Part shown: positions 33,321 to 42,534 of the stretch, one piece after another
Position numbering within the stretch: position 1 is the first letter of the stretch
Layout: every line of letters starts with the position of its first letter
The notes under the pieces: generated by a model
Told to the model about the DNA's origin: nothing
The model's database searches: none
What the model saw: only the letters and a program-made list of their open reading frames with translations
Program-made: the position numbers and the translations under genes
NCBI RefSeq assembly: GCF_010548375.1
Contig: NZ_JAAGLY010000002.1
Location: 885,158-949,157, forward strand
Source: Streptomyces sp. SID13726
GTDB lineage: Bacteria > Actinomycetota > Actinomycetes > Streptomycetales > Streptomycetaceae
Length of the DNA stretch: 64,000 nt
Direction: 5' to 3'

Positions 33321-34811
33321 ATGACCTCTCCGCTCACCAACCCCGCGGACCCTTCCTCGACGGTCCGCTGGACACCCAGGCTCTGGGGCACGCTGCTCGT
33401 GCTGTGCGCCGCGATGTTCCTGGACGCGCTGGACGTGTCGATGGTCGGCGTCGCGCTGCCCTCCATCGGCGCCGACCTCGGCCTCTCCACCTCGACGCTG
33501 CAATGGATCGTCAGCGGCTACATCCTCGGCTACGGCGGTCTCCTGCTTCTGGGCGGCCGGGCCGCCGACCTCCTGGGCCGGCGCCAGGTCTTCCTGGTCG
33601 CCCTGGGCGTCTTCGCGGTCGCCTCCCTGCTCGGCGGCCTCGTCGACTCGGGCCCACTGCTGATCGCCAGCCGGTTCATCAAGGGACTCAGCGCGGCCTT
33701 CACCGCGCCCGCGGGCCTCTCGATCATCACCACGACCTTCGCCGAAGGCCCCCTGCGCAACCGCGCGTTGTCCATCTACACCACCTGCGGCGCCACCGGC
33801 TACTCGATGGGCCTGGTCTTCTCCGGCCTGCTCACGGAGGCCAGTTGGCGCTACACCATGCTGCTGCCCGCCCCCGTCGCCCTGATCGCCCTCGTCGCGG
33901 GCCTCAAGCTGCTGCCGCGCAGCGAGCGCGAGCGCGACACCGGCGGGTACGACATCCCCGGCGCCGTCCTCGGCACCGCCTCGATGCTGCTGCTGGTGTT
34001 CACCGTCGTCCAGGCACCGGAAGCGGGCTGGGGCTCGGCGCGCACCCTGCTGTCCTTCCTCGCCGTCGTCGCCCTGCTGGCCGCGTTCGTCGCCGTCGAG
34101 CGGCGCAGCCCCAGCCCGCTGATCCGGCTCGGCGTGCTGCGCTCCGGCCCCCAAGTGCGGGCACAGCTGGGCGCGTTGACCTTCCTCGGCAGCTACATGG
34201 GCTTCCAGTTCCTGGTGACCTTCTACATGCAGCAGCTGCTCGGCTGGTCGGCGCTGCACACCGCGCTGGCCTTCCTGCCGGCCGGTGCGCTGGTGGCGCT
34301 GTCCGCGACCAAGGTGGGCACGGTCATCGACCGGTTCGGCACCCCGCGGCTGATCGTGGTGGGCTTCGCGCTGATGGTCGTCGGCTATCTGCTGTTCCTG
34401 CGCATCGACCTCGCCCCGGTCTACGCCTGGGTCATCCTGCCGACCATGCTGCTCGTCGGCGCCGCCTTCGCCCTGACCTTCCCCTCGCTCAACGTCCAGG
34501 CCACCAACGGCGTCGACGAGCACGAGCAGGGCATGGTCTCGGGGCTGCTCAACACCTCGGTGCAGGTCGGCGGCGCACTCTTCCTCGCCGTGGTGACGGC
34601 GGTCCTGACGGCGAACGCGCCGAAGGAGCCCGCCTCCCCGCAGGCCGTCCTCGACAGCTACCTGCCCGCTCTGACGGTGGTCACCGGGATCGCCGTCGCC
34701 GGTCTGCTGATCTCGCTCACGGGACTGCGCGTCCGGCGCCGGCAGGACAGCGTGGTGGTCGCCAGGTCCACGTCCCAGGAGGAGTCGGAGCGCGTGGCCG
34801 TAGGGGACTGA
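33321..34811 (+). CDS. MFS drug efflux transporter, DHA2 (EmrB/QacA) family
   Basis: A 496-residue, 14-helix transporter. Motif A is GGRAADLLGRRQVF, motif D1 is LDALDVSMVGVALPSI near residue 35, and motif C-like GYSMGLVFSG follows. It exports hydrophobic or cationic drugs in exchange for protons. No ribosome site is visible before the ATG at 33321, which is close behind the MarR operator, so the transcript may be leaderless. Repression by the divergent MarR protein is expected. A terminator follows at 34868. Confidence 0.93.
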   Translation: MTSPLTNPADPSSTVRWTPRLWGTLLVLCAAMFLDALDVSMVGVALPSIGADLGLSTSTLQWIVSGYILGYGGLLLLGGRAADLLGRRQVFLVALGVFAVASLLGGLVDSGPLLIASRFIKGLSAAFTAPAGLSIITTTFAEGPLRNRALSIYTTCGATGYSMGLVFSGLLTEASWRYTMLLPAPVALIALVAGLKLLPRSERERDTGGYDIPGAVLGTASMLLLVFTVVQAPEAGWGSARTLLSFLAVVALLAAFVAVERRSPSPLIRLGVLRSGPQVRAQLGALTFLGSYMGFQFLVTFYMQQLLGWSALHTALAFLPAGALVALSATKVGTVIDRFGTPRLIVVGFALMVVGYLLFLRIDLAPVYAWVILPTMLLVGAAFALTFPSLNVQATNGVDEHEQGMVSGLLNTSVQVGGALFLAVVTAVLTANAPKEPASPQAVLDSYLPALTVVTGIAVAGLLISLTGLRVRRRQDSVVVARSTSQEESERVAVGD

Positions 34812-34867
34812 AGGCCGGGCGGGATTCCCGCGTCCGACCGGTCCCCCACCCGCACACCCACCCCGTA

Positions 34868-34895
34868 CCCGGCGGAGCCTTCTTGCTCCGCCGGG
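34868..34895 (+). terminator. Hairpin terminator of the MFS gene
   Basis: Perfect 11-bp stem CCCGGCGGAGC / GCTCCGCCGGG with a 6-base loop, 56 bp after the MFS stop. Confidence 0.85.
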
Positions 34896-34918
34896 CGTCC
34901 GCCTGTGAGACTTCGGGG

Positions 34919-35206
34919 GTGGAGACTCACGGGGGACGCAGGAACCAGGCCGAGCGGGACGCCATCACCGTCGAGATCGGGTACGCGCTGTTCAGCGCGC
35001 TGTTCGCCGCCGCGGTGCTGTTCGGCGCGGTGGCCGGTCCTGCCCTGCTGTTCCAACTGCCGCACACCGTAGAGCTGTTGCTGCTCCGCGTCGGGCTCGT
35101 GCTCGCGCCGGTGCTCTTCCTCGCCCGGGTGATCAGTGTGCTGATGCGGTTCCGGCAGGACGGCGCTCAGCCCAGCCAGCCCGGCCGCACCAATCCCGAC
35201 TCGTAG
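34919..35206 (+). CDS. Small two-helix membrane protein (DUF6332-like)
   Basis: A 95-residue protein: a hydrophilic start (THGGRRNQAERDAITVEIGY), then two hydrophobic helices (about 25-45 and 52-75). The GRRxQAERDAITVEIGYAL signature is the one I associate with DUF6332. It uses a GTG start without a clear ribosome site, and its end overlaps the end of the convergent response-regulator gene by 40 bp. Function unknown. Confidence 0.65.
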   Translation: METHGGRRNQAERDAITVEIGYALFSALFAAAVLFGAVAGPALLFQLPHTVELLLLRVGLVLAPVLFLARVISVLMRFRQDGAQPSQPGRTNPDS

Positions 35207-35832
35207 GCCAGCACCACGAGTTGGGCGCGGTCCCTGGCCCCCAGCTTCACCATCGTGCGGCTGACGTGGGTCTTGGCGGTGAGGGGGCTGACGACCAGGC
35301 GGCGGGCGATCTCCTCGTTGGACAGGCCGATGCCGACCAGGGCCATCACCTCCCGTTCCCGCTCGGTGAGTTCGGCGAGGGCGCCCTCGGCCGCGGGCTC
35401 CTTGGAGCGGGCCGCGAACTCGGCGATGAGCCGGCGGGTCACGCCCGGGGAGAGAAGGGCGTCGCCGTCGACCACGGCCCGTACCGCGCGCAGGAGTTCC
35501 TCCGGTTCGGTGTCCTTGACCAGGAAGCCGGAGGCCCCGGAACGGATCGCCTCGAAGACGTACTCGTCGAGTTCGAAGGTGGTGAGCATGACCACCTTCA
35601 CCCCGCTCAGCGCGGTGTCCTCCGTGATCCGCCGGGTCGCGGCGAGGCCGTCGAGGAGCGGCATCCGGATGTCCATCAGGACGATGTCCGGCCGCAGTTC
35701 ACGCACCTTGGCCAGCGCCTCCTCGCCGTCGGAGGCCTCCCCGGCGACCTCGATGTCCGGCTGCGCGTCGAGCAGCGCCCGGAAACCGGCGCGCACGAGT
35801 GACTGGTCGTCGGCGAGCAGTACACGGATCAC
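35167..35832 (-). CDS. NarL/LuxR-type response regulator
   Basis: A 221-residue regulator. The receiver domain (1-120) has DD at 8-9, phospho-acceptor Asp54 (VLMDIRMP), Thr near 83 and Lys near 105 (LVKDTEPEE). The C-terminal LuxR helix-turn-helix is LSNEEIARRLVVSPLTAKTH. Its start overlaps the stop of the histidine kinase gene by 4 bp, so the two are translationally coupled and form a two-component system. Confidence 0.93.
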   Translation of the reverse strand: MIRVLLADDQSLVRAGFRALLDAQPDIEVAGEASDGEEALAKVRELRPDIVLMDIRMPLLDGLAATRRITEDTALSGVKVVMLTTFELDEYVFEAIRSGASGFLVKDTEPEELLRAVRAVVDGDALLSPGVTRRLIAEFAARSKEPAAEGALAELTEREREVMALVGIGLSNEEIARRLVVSPLTAKTHVSRTMVKLGARDRAQLVVLAYESGLVRPGWLG

Positions 35833-37070
35833 CGGTCGTCCTCCTTGGCCTTCACCTTGAGCGGCAGTACGGCGAGCACCCGGAACCCTCCGCCCGGTCG
35901 CGGCCCCGCCTCGATCGTGCCACCGAGCGCGGCGGCCCGCTCCCGCATTCCGGCCAGGCCGTTGCCGCTGCCGCCCGCGTCGGCGCCGGTCGCGGGTCCG
36001 TCGTCGTCGATACGGAGCCGTAGCGCGGCCTCATCATGATCGAGCCGCACGCGCGCGTGCCGCGATCCGGAGTGCCGTACGACATTGGTGAGCGCCTCCT
36101 GGACGATGCGGAAGGCGGCGAGGTCGGCGCCGGGCGGCAGGGGCGGCGGCGCTCCCTCGACCACGACGGTGAGGCCGGTGCTCGCGGCCTGGGTGACCAG
36201 TTCGGGCAGCCGGTCGAGACCGGGTGCGGGGGCGCGAGGAGCGTCACCCGGGGTGCGGAGGGTGTCGAGTACCTGGCGGACCTCGCCGAGCGCCTCCTTG
36301 CTGGCGGCCTTGATGGTGGTGAGCGCGGTGCGGGCCTGTTCGGGGTCGGTGTCGAGGAGGGCGAGGCCGACACCCGCCTGGACGTTGATCACGGAGATGC
36401 TGTGGGCGAGGACGTCGTGCAGCTCGCGGGCGATCCGCAGCCGCTCCTCGTCGGCGCGCCGGCGCGCGGCCTGGGCGCGCTCGGCCCGCTCCCGGACCCA
36501 CTGCTCCCGCCGGGTCCGCACCAGCTCGGAGACGGCGACGATCGCGACGACCCAGGCGGCGATCACACCTTGTTGCCCCCAGGGGGCGGGCGGGTCCTTC
36601 GCCGGCGGCAGCCACTGGTAGAGCCAGTGGGCCACCAGCACATGCCCGGCCCAGAGCATCCCGAGCGCGCCCCACGCGGCCTTGCGGTGTCCCGCCACGA
36701 TGGCGCTGAAGCAGGCGAGGGCGACGGTGAGGAACACCGGCCCGTACGGATACCCGGCCCCCAGATACAGCATCGCGGCAGCGGCGGTCCCGAACACGAC
36801 GAGCACCGGCTGCCGGTGCCGCCACAACAGGATGCCCGAACCGGCGACGAGCAGCACCCGCGCGAAGAGATCCAGGTCGGCCCGGTCCCCGACCTGCTGC
36901 TGGGCGGCGTACTTCGACCCCGCGAGCACGAAGAGGGTGAGCAGCAGCGTGGACGGCCAGGGCCACCGGGTCCCCTCCTCACCGGTCCGGTCCCACCAGC
37001 CCGGCCCCTGCCGCCACCACCGCGACACCCCACCCCCGCGTACGCGCTGCTCACCGTCCATACGAGCCAC
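35829..37070 (-). CDS. Sensor histidine kinase (HisKA_3 type)
   Basis: A 413-residue membrane kinase. Hydrophobic helices span about 40-180 without a large external sensor domain. The dimerisation/phosphorylation block RIARELHDVLAHSISVINVQ has His218. HATPase motifs follow: EALTNVVRHS (N box), DDDGPATG (G1) and GNGLAGMRERA (G2). It would phosphorylate the NarL-type regulator encoded next to it. The GTG at 37070 with AGGGCG upstream is chosen; an ATG at 37061 is an alternative. The lack of an external domain suggests sensing within the membrane. Confidence 0.92.
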   Translation of the reverse strand: MARMDGEQRVRGGGVSRWWRQGPGWWDRTGEEGTRWPWPSTLLLTLFVLAGSKYAAQQQVGDRADLDLFARVLLVAGSGILLWRHRQPVLVVFGTAAAAMLYLGAGYPYGPVFLTVALACFSAIVAGHRKAAWGALGMLWAGHVLVAHWLYQWLPPAKDPPAPWGQQGVIAAWVVAIVAVSELVRTRREQWVRERAERAQAARRRADEERLRIARELHDVLAHSISVINVQAGVGLALLDTDPEQARTALTTIKAASKEALGEVRQVLDTLRTPGDAPRAPAPGLDRLPELVTQAASTGLTVVVEGAPPPLPPGADLAAFRIVQEALTNVVRHSGSRHARVRLDHDEAALRLRIDDDGPATGADAGGSGNGLAGMRERAAALGGTIEAGPRPGGGFRVLAVLPLKVKAKEDDR

Positions 37071-37150
37071 GCTAGACGCCCTGGTCCACGCCGGGCGTCA
37101 CCCGAGCGTGGTGATCACGGGTACTCCCGGCGAAGTACGGCACGGGGGTC

Positions 37151-37228
37151 GGACACCGCTGTACGGCACGAGGACCGGTCACCGCTGTAGGGCAAGAGGG
37201 CCGGTCACCGCTGTAGGGCACGAGGGCC
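37151..37228. repeat. Three tandem 26-bp units
   Basis: Three direct 26-bp copies containing ACCGCTGTA(C/G)GGCA, in the 230-bp gap between the kinase start and a TetR stop. The second and third differ at one position. Function unknown. Confidence 0.8.
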
Positions 37229-37300
37229 CGGCGCGGCCGCACATCCCGAGGACGCGGCACAGCCGTACGCCCCGAAGGCCCCGCACCGTCGGCGGCGCGC

Positions 37301-37993
37301 TCAGCTCAGCCCCACACCCCGCCCCAGCCCCCGCACCGCATGCCGGAAGAACGGCTCCTGTTCCTCCACCACCCGGTTGAACTGGCCGAACAGCTCGAAG
37401 CCGACCAGGCCGAAGAGCTGGGACCAGGCCGCCACGAGGGCTGCGGCCACCTCGGGCGGGAGGTCGGGCGCGAGGTCGCCGGCGATGCGGGCGGCCTCGG
37501 ACTCGAGGTCTTCGGGGAGCGGGGGCAGGGGGTTCAGGCCCGCCGGGCTCGCATGGGCCTGGCTCACGATGCCGATCAGCAGCAGGCCGACGCGGGCGGC
37601 GGGCGGGACCGTGGTCTGGGGGGCGGTGTAGCCGGGGACCGGGGAGCCGTAGATCAGGGCGTACTCGTGGGGGTGGTCGAGCGCCCACAGGCGTACGGCC
37701 TCGCACACCGTGACCCAGCGCTCCAGGGGGCCCGCTCCGGCGGCGGCCGCGTGGGCCTGTTCCGCGCTCTCGCCCAGGGAGTCGTACGCGTCGATGATGA
37801 GTGCGGTGAGCAGGTCGTCGCGGCTGGGGAAGTAGCGGTACAGCGCGGAGGAGACCATGCCGAGTTCACGGGCCACGGCCCGCAGCGAGAGCTTCGCCGC
37901 CCCTTCGGCCGCGAGCCGGCTGCGCGCCTCGTCCTTGATGGCGGCGGTGACTTCGATACGGGCCCGGGCCCGGGCGCCCTGTGCGGTGCTCAT
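37301..37993 (-). CDS. TetR family transcriptional regulator
   Basis: A 230-residue protein. The helix-turn-helix LSLRAVARELGMVSSALYRY lies at about 35-54, and the C-terminal region is of the WHG-type group (WALDHPHEYALIYGSPVPGY). GGGAG precedes the ATG at 37993. It is divergent from a deazaflavin-dependent reductase gene, with two identical-arm palindromes in the 133-bp gap, and should repress that gene and itself. Confidence 0.9.
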   Translation of the reverse strand: MSTAQGARARARIEVTAAIKDEARSRLAAEGAAKLSLRAVARELGMVSSALYRYFPSRDDLLTALIIDAYDSLGESAEQAHAAAAGAGPLERWVTVCEAVRLWALDHPHEYALIYGSPVPGYTAPQTTVPPAARVGLLLIGIVSQAHASPAGLNPLPPLPEDLESEAARIAGDLAPDLPPEVAAALVAAWSQLFGLVGFELFGQFNRVVEEQEPFFRHAVRGLGRGVGLS

Positions 37994-38035
37994 ACGGGCC
38001 AGTCTCCCACAGGAACAGAGCAGTGCACACAATCG

Positions 38036-38105
38036 AGAGCACTGCTCTTGCTTTGGAACGCCGAGCCGTGCAGACTGGTCCCACCGAAAGCGAGAGCACC
38101 GCTCT
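38036..38105. promoter_or_regulatory. Paired TetR operators
   Basis: Two copies of AGAGC-ACY-GCTCT at 38036-38048 (spacer ACT) and 38093-38105 (spacer ACC), centres 57 bp apart, between the divergent TetR and reductase genes. A half-site AGAGCAGTGC lies near 38017. Confidence 0.78.
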
Positions 38106-38126
38106 CCGAATCTGCTGGGGGTCACC

Positions 38127-38576
38127 ATGTCGTCGCCGTACTACCTCAAGGGCAGCCCGCTCAACGTCCGCTTCAACAACGTCGTCGGCTGGCTCGCCCG
38201 GCACGGCCTCAGCGTCGCCGGCACCGCGGAGATGTCGGTGCGCGGCCGCAAGAGCGGGCAGATGCAGCGCGTCCCGGTCAACCCGCACACTTACGACGGC
38301 GAGCAGTACCTGGTCTCGGCGCGCGGCCACTCCCAGTGGGTGCGGAACATGCGCGTGGCCGGCGGCGGGGAGCTGAGGGTCGGCCGCAGGGTGCGCGAGT
38401 TCACCGCGGTGGAGCTTCCCGACGCCGAGAAGCTCCCGATCCTGCGGACCTACCTGGAGAAGTGGGGCTGGGAGGTCAACCAGTACTTCCAGGGCGTGAC
38501 CGCCAAGTCCTCCGACGAGGAGATCGTCGCGGCGGCTGCCAACCACCCGGTCTTCCGGTTCACCGTCAGTAAGTGA
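38127..38576 (+). CDS. Deazaflavin (F420)-dependent nitroreductase family protein
   Basis: A 149-residue split-barrel protein of the DDN family: VRGRKSGQMQRVPVNPH (F420 phosphate-binding strand), YLVSARGHSQWVRNMRVAGG and LRVGRRVREFTAVEL are the diagnostic blocks. Such enzymes use reduced F420 to reduce quinones, nitro-compounds or other electrophiles. GGGGG precedes the ATG at 38127. Control by the divergent TetR repressor is indicated by the operators at 38036. Confidence 0.9.
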   Translation: MSSPYYLKGSPLNVRFNNVVGWLARHGLSVAGTAEMSVRGRKSGQMQRVPVNPHTYDGEQYLVSARGHSQWVRNMRVAGGGELRVGRRVREFTAVELPDAEKLPILRTYLEKWGWEVNQYFQGVTAKSSDEEIVAAAANHPVFRFTVSK

Positions 38577-38594
38577 GCGTCCGCAAGGGACGCG

Positions 38595-39884
38595 TCAGGC
38601 CGACGCCTCACCCTCCGCGTCGCTCCCGTCCCCCGCGCCCCGCTCCACCGGCCGCGGATCCAGCGCCGCGAGCGCCCGCTGCGCCATCGGCCGCCCCCGG
38701 ACCAGCTCACCCAGCGACGTCGAGCCCTGGGTGATCTCCCGGAACGCGTTCCACGCGGGCCGGAAGCCGGTCAGCGCCGCGTGGAAGAGTCCGGGGCGGC
38801 GCTCGAAGACGGTCAGCATCCGTTTGCCGACGCTCATCTCGACGCCGAGCCCCGCCTTGATGGCGAACGCGTAGTTCAGTGCCTGGCGCCGGGTGTCCAC
38901 GGCGTCGTGCGCCTCGGCGATCCGCACCGCCCACTCCCCCGCGAGCCGCCCCGAGCGCAGCGCGAAGGAGATGCCCTCACGGGTCCACGGCTCCAGCAGC
39001 CCGGCCGCGTCCCCGCACACCAGCACCCGCCCGCGCGAGAGCGGCGAGTCGTCGGCCCGGCAGCGCGTCAAGTGGCCGGAGGAGACGCTGGGTTCGAACC
39101 CGGCGAGCCCGAGCCGCCCGATGAAGTCCTCCAAGTACCGCTTGGTGGCCGCGCCTTCACCGCGCGCGGAGATCACGCCGACCGTCAGGGTGTCGCCCTT
39201 GGGGAAGACCCAGCCGTAACTGCCGGGCATCGGGCCCCAGTCGATGAGCACCCGTCCCTTCCAGTCCTCGGCGACGGTCTCCGGGACCGGGATCTCCGCC
39301 TCCAGGCCGAGGTCGACCTGGTCGAGCTTCACGCCGACATGCGCCCCTATCCGGCTGGCGCTGCCGTCGGCGCCGACGACCGCCCGCGCGAGCAGGGTCT
39401 CGCCGCCCTGGAGGACCACGGCGACCGAACGCCGGTCCGGCACCGCCGAGCCGTGCTGCTCGACGCGCTGCACGGTGACGCCCGTCCGCAGTTCGGCGCC
39501 CGCCTTCTGGGCGTGCTCGACGAGCTGCTGGTCGAACTCGGGCCGGTTGATCAGCCCGAACAGCATCTGCTTGGAGCGCCGGGTGCGGGTGAAACGGCCG
39601 TTGTTGGAGAAGGTGACCGCGTGCACCCGGTCCTTGAAGGGCAGTTCGAAGCCCGGTGGCAAGGAGTCGCGCGAAGGGCCGATGATGCCGCCGCCGCACG
39701 TCTTGTAGCGCGGCAGCTCGGCCTTCTCCAGCAACAGCACACGCCGCCCGGCGACCGCCGCCGCATAGGCGGCCGAGGCACCGGCCGGTCCCGCGCCCAC
39801 CACGACGACGTCCCACACCTGCTGCACGTCGTCCTGCACGCGGTCCGCCGAAGTGTCGTCCGCCGAAGAGTTCTCGCTGCTCAC
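38595..39884 (-). CDS. Geranylgeranyl reductase family FAD-dependent oxidoreductase
   Basis: A 429-residue flavoprotein. The FAD site VVVVGAGPAGASAA is near residue 27, the family motif LPRYKTCGGGI near 58, and the second FAD motif VLVCGDAAGLLEPWTREGIS near 290. Members reduce isoprenoid double bonds (geranylgeranyl or menaquinone side chains) or act as halogenase-like oxidoreductases. The GTG at 39884 is preferred over upstream starts because GGGAG lies before it. It is divergent from the dipeptidase gene, and its stop is 18 bp from the convergent F420-reductase stop. Confidence 0.9.
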   Translation of the reverse strand: MSSENSSADDTSADRVQDDVQQVWDVVVVGAGPAGASAAYAAAVAGRRVLLLEKAELPRYKTCGGGIIGPSRDSLPPGFELPFKDRVHAVTFSNNGRFTRTRRSKQMLFGLINRPEFDQQLVEHAQKAGAELRTGVTVQRVEQHGSAVPDRRSVAVVLQGGETLLARAVVGADGSASRIGAHVGVKLDQVDLGLEAEIPVPETVAEDWKGRVLIDWGPMPGSYGWVFPKGDTLTVGVISARGEGAATKRYLEDFIGRLGLAGFEPSVSSGHLTRCRADDSPLSRGRVLVCGDAAGLLEPWTREGISFALRSGRLAGEWAVRIAEAHDAVDTRRQALNYAFAIKAGLGVEMSVGKRMLTVFERRPGLFHAALTGFRPAWNAFREITQGSTSLGELVRGRPMAQRALAALDPRPVERGAGDGSDAEGEASA

Positions 39885-40017
39885 GATGGTCTGCTGCTCC
39901 CGATCAAGCCCTTGCCGCACCTGTCTCCCGCATCCTACGGCGGGCCCGCCCACAGACCACTGTGGGAGGATCTACGGCACTCACAGGTACAACGTCGCAC
40001 CCACAAGGAGCGTGCCC

Positions 40018-41373
40018 ATGTCGTCGAATCCGGTCGCCGAGACCGTCGCCTCGCTGATGCCGAGGGCGCGGGCGGAGCTCACCGAACTGGTGGCGTTCAA
40101 GTCGGTGGCGGACTTCGACCAGTTCCCGAGGAGCGAGAGCGAGGGCGCGGCCCGCTGGGTCGCCGACGCGCTGACCGCAGAGGGTTTCCGGGACGTGGCC
40201 CTGCTCGACACCCCGGACGGCACGCAGTCGGTGTACGGCTTCCTGCCCGGCCCCGAGGGCGCGAAGACCGTCCTGCTCTACGCCCACTACGACGTGCAGC
40301 CCCCGCTGGACGAGGCCGGCTGGACGACCCCGCCCTTCGAGCTGACCGAGCGCGACGGCCGCTGGTACGGGCGCGGGGCCGCCGACTGCAAGGGCGGTGT
40401 GATCATGCACCTGCTCGCACTGCGCGCCCTCAAGGCGAACGGCGGCCTCCCGGTGCACGTCAAGTTCATCGCCGAGGGCTCGGAGGAGCAGGGCACGGGC
40501 GGTCTGGAGCGGTACGCCGAGCAGCACCCCGAGCTCCTTGAGGCGGACACGATCGTCATCGGTGACGCGGGCAACTTCCGTGTCGGCCTGCCGACGGTGA
40601 CCGCGACCCTGCGCGGGATGACGATGCTGCACGTGCAGGTCGACACCCTGGAGGGCAACCTCCACTCGGGCCAGTTCGGCGGCGCCGCCCCCGACGCGCT
40701 GGCCGCGCTGATCCGCGTACTGGACTCGCTGCGCGCGAAGGACGGTTCGACGACCGTCGACGGGCTCGCCCCCGAGACGTCCTGGGACGGTCTGCAGTAC
40801 GACGAGGAGCAGTTCCGCCAGGACGCCAAGGTCCTGGACGGCGTCGAGCTGATCGGCGACGGTACGGTCGCCGACCGCATCTGGGCCCGCCCGGCCGTCA
40901 CCGTCCTCGGCATCGACTGCCCGCCGGTCGTGGGCGCCACCCCGTCCGTGCAGGCGAGCGCACGCGCCCTGGTCAGCCTGCGGGTGCCGCCGGGCGTGGA
41001 CGCGGCCGAGGCGACCGGCCTGCTGCGGGCCCACCTGGAGCGGCACACCCCGTGGGGCGCCCGGGTGCGCACCGAACAGATCGGCCAGGGCCAGCCGTTC
41101 AGCGCCGACACCGCCAGCCCTGCGTACGCGGCGATGTCCGACGCGATGGCCGTCGCCTACCCGGGCCAGGAGATGCAGTACGCCGGCCAGGGCGGCTCCA
41201 TCCCGCTCTGCAACACCCTCGCCGCCCTCTACCCGCACGCCGAGATCCTCCTCATCGGCCTGAGCGAGCCCGAGGCCCAGATCCACGCGGTCAACGAGAG
41301 CGTGTCTCCTGAGGAGTTGGAGCGGCTGTCGGTGACGGAGGCGCTGTTCCTGCGGAACTACGCGGCGGGCTGA
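40018..41373 (+). CDS. M20 family dipeptidase
   Basis: A 451-residue metallopeptidase. Metal and catalytic residues are visible: YAHYDVQPP (His, Asp), RGAADCKGG (bridging Asp), AEGSEEQGTGG (catalytic Glu-Glu), IGDAGNF (Asp) and QIHAVNESV (last His). A lid/dimerisation domain lies at about 200-320. It should cleave dipeptides or related amides in the cytoplasm. AAGGAG precedes the ATG. Confidence 0.92.
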   Translation: MSSNPVAETVASLMPRARAELTELVAFKSVADFDQFPRSESEGAARWVADALTAEGFRDVALLDTPDGTQSVYGFLPGPEGAKTVLLYAHYDVQPPLDEAGWTTPPFELTERDGRWYGRGAADCKGGVIMHLLALRALKANGGLPVHVKFIAEGSEEQGTGGLERYAEQHPELLEADTIVIGDAGNFRVGLPTVTATLRGMTMLHVQVDTLEGNLHSGQFGGAAPDALAALIRVLDSLRAKDGSTTVDGLAPETSWDGLQYDEEQFRQDAKVLDGVELIGDGTVADRIWARPAVTVLGIDCPPVVGATPSVQASARALVSLRVPPGVDAAEATGLLRAHLERHTPWGARVRTEQIGQGQPFSADTASPAYAAMSDAMAVAYPGQEMQYAGQGGSIPLCNTLAALYPHAEILLIGLSEPEAQIHAVNESVSPEELERLSVTEALFLRNYAAG

Positions 41374-41389
41374 GCGGAGACAGTACGGC

Positions 41390-41703
41390 GATGTCGTCGC
41401 CGAAGCCGACGAGGAGCCGGCCCTCGGGGGTGGGGGCCGGCGCTTCGATCCGGCAGGGGCCCGCTTCGTCGTCCCGAAGCACGACCCGTTCATGGCCTGG
41501 GCCCGCGTGCCGCCATCTTCCAGGACCCACGGCACCCGGCCAGCGCCAAGCTCTGACTACCCCAACGCCCAACTGAACGGCTTCGCCGAGTTCATGGACG
41601 ACCGGGGCGTCGCTGAGCGCTTCCGGCACCAGCTGACGCTCTACGTCGGCGAGGTCGCGGGGCGCCGTCCCCGGGGAGGCTGGGCCTGCACCCCGGGCGC
41701 TGA
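41390..41703 (+). pseudogene. Remnant of an SDR-like oxidoreductase C-terminus with frameshifts
   Basis: Blocks of one protein family appear in different frames: GARFVVPKHDPFMAWARV, then IFQDPRHPASAKL in the next frame, then NAQLNGFAEFMDDRGVAERF with QLTLYVGEV in the first frame, and RLGLHPGR before a stop in another. I match this ending to a streptomycete SDR-type group from memory. At least three frameshifts and the lack of an N-terminus show it is dead. Between 41704 and 41872 nothing is recognised. Confidence 0.6.
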
Positions 41704-41872
41704 CCCTCGTCAGGGTGAGCATCACGCCGTAGCCGCGGCCGGTCCGGGTCGTACTAGCATCTCCGCGCTCGATGACCTCTGCACCGGCCCGGCACAGGGA
41801 TAGGCAACTCGGCGTCGAGAGCGGTGCAGCATGTGAACAGGCCGGAAAACGGTGGGCGATGGGGTCCTCCCG

Positions 41873-42220
41873 AGTGACCCTTCGTACCGTTTCCTGTATG
41901 GGCTGTTTCTCGCTGCCCCGCGGTTGGCGGCTACGCCGTGGTCCGAGAAGCCGAACGAGCTACGTCGGCAGTCCTCGGTCTGTATGCCCCGCCGAAACCG
42001 TGACGCATCATGGGGTATCTCCCTGGTGACGGCAACGGCACGATCCAGGCGACCGCAGTTGACACCACACCGCGCTCAGTCCCCGACATGCTCGTCGGAG
42101 TGGACAGCCTCGGTACCGCCGCAAGTCCTACCGCTGCGAACTGGGACACCCGTGCAGGTAAAAGGCCTGCACAGGTGGGGCGGGTGGGACTCGAACCCAC
42201 GGCCAACGGATTATGAGTCC
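41873..42220. repeat. Island-flanking direct repeat, copy 1
   Basis: A mosaic of blocks that recur in the same order in copy 2 (45779-46440): TGACCCTTCGTACCGTTT, TTGGCGGCTACGCCGTG, CTCGGTCTG, CGATCCAGGCGA, CCACACCGCGC, CGCTGCGAACTGG, and finally the tRNA 3' fragment. Copy 1 is shorter; copy 2 has extra sequence between blocks. Neither shows a coding gene. Confidence 0.75.
42176..42220 (-). other. tRNA 3' fragment (CAT anticodon loop), candidate attachment-site scar
   Basis: On the minus strand it contains an anticodon loop with CAT (42215-42213), then a perfect T-arm GTGGGTTCGAGTCCCAC (42200-42184) and an acceptor 3' strand CCGCCCCA. The D-arm and 5' acceptor strand are absent upstream, so this is not a working tRNA. 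Such half-tRNAs are typical of integrase target-site remnants. The 42221-42534 stretch beyond holds nothing I recognise. Confidence 0.75.
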
Positions 42221-42534
42221 TTTGAGGATCTTGGCGACCCTTGTCGATCCATGCCCGTCTTGGAAGTTTTCCCAGCTCGGACCCGGTTTGGCGTCTCGCT
42301 CCTCCTCGGTCCTTGTCAGTCTTTTCCGATTCTTGAGTCCAACCTGCGTCCAGAACGCCATCTGGACGGACAAGCCCAACCAGCTTCAGAGACGATCACC
42401 CCAGCTCGCGAGCGCGCCTCCAACTCGCCCGCAGCGGATTTCCCTCGCCTCGGGACGACTTCAGCGACGGCCGAGTCGGCATCCGGCGCGAAGAACACCG
42501 TCGAGGCAGAGGCTGTTGAGTGCCGACTCCGGTG

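Noticed and set aside
41873..42060. Insertion sequence with transposase
   Set aside because: No transposase motif in any frame and no terminal inverted repeats; the blocks are direct repeats tied to the tRNA fragments.
42176..42220. A functional tRNA gene with CAT anticodon
   Set aside because: Only the anticodon loop, T-arm and 3' acceptor strand are present; no D-arm or matching 5' acceptor strand lies upstream. The same holds at 46392-46440.
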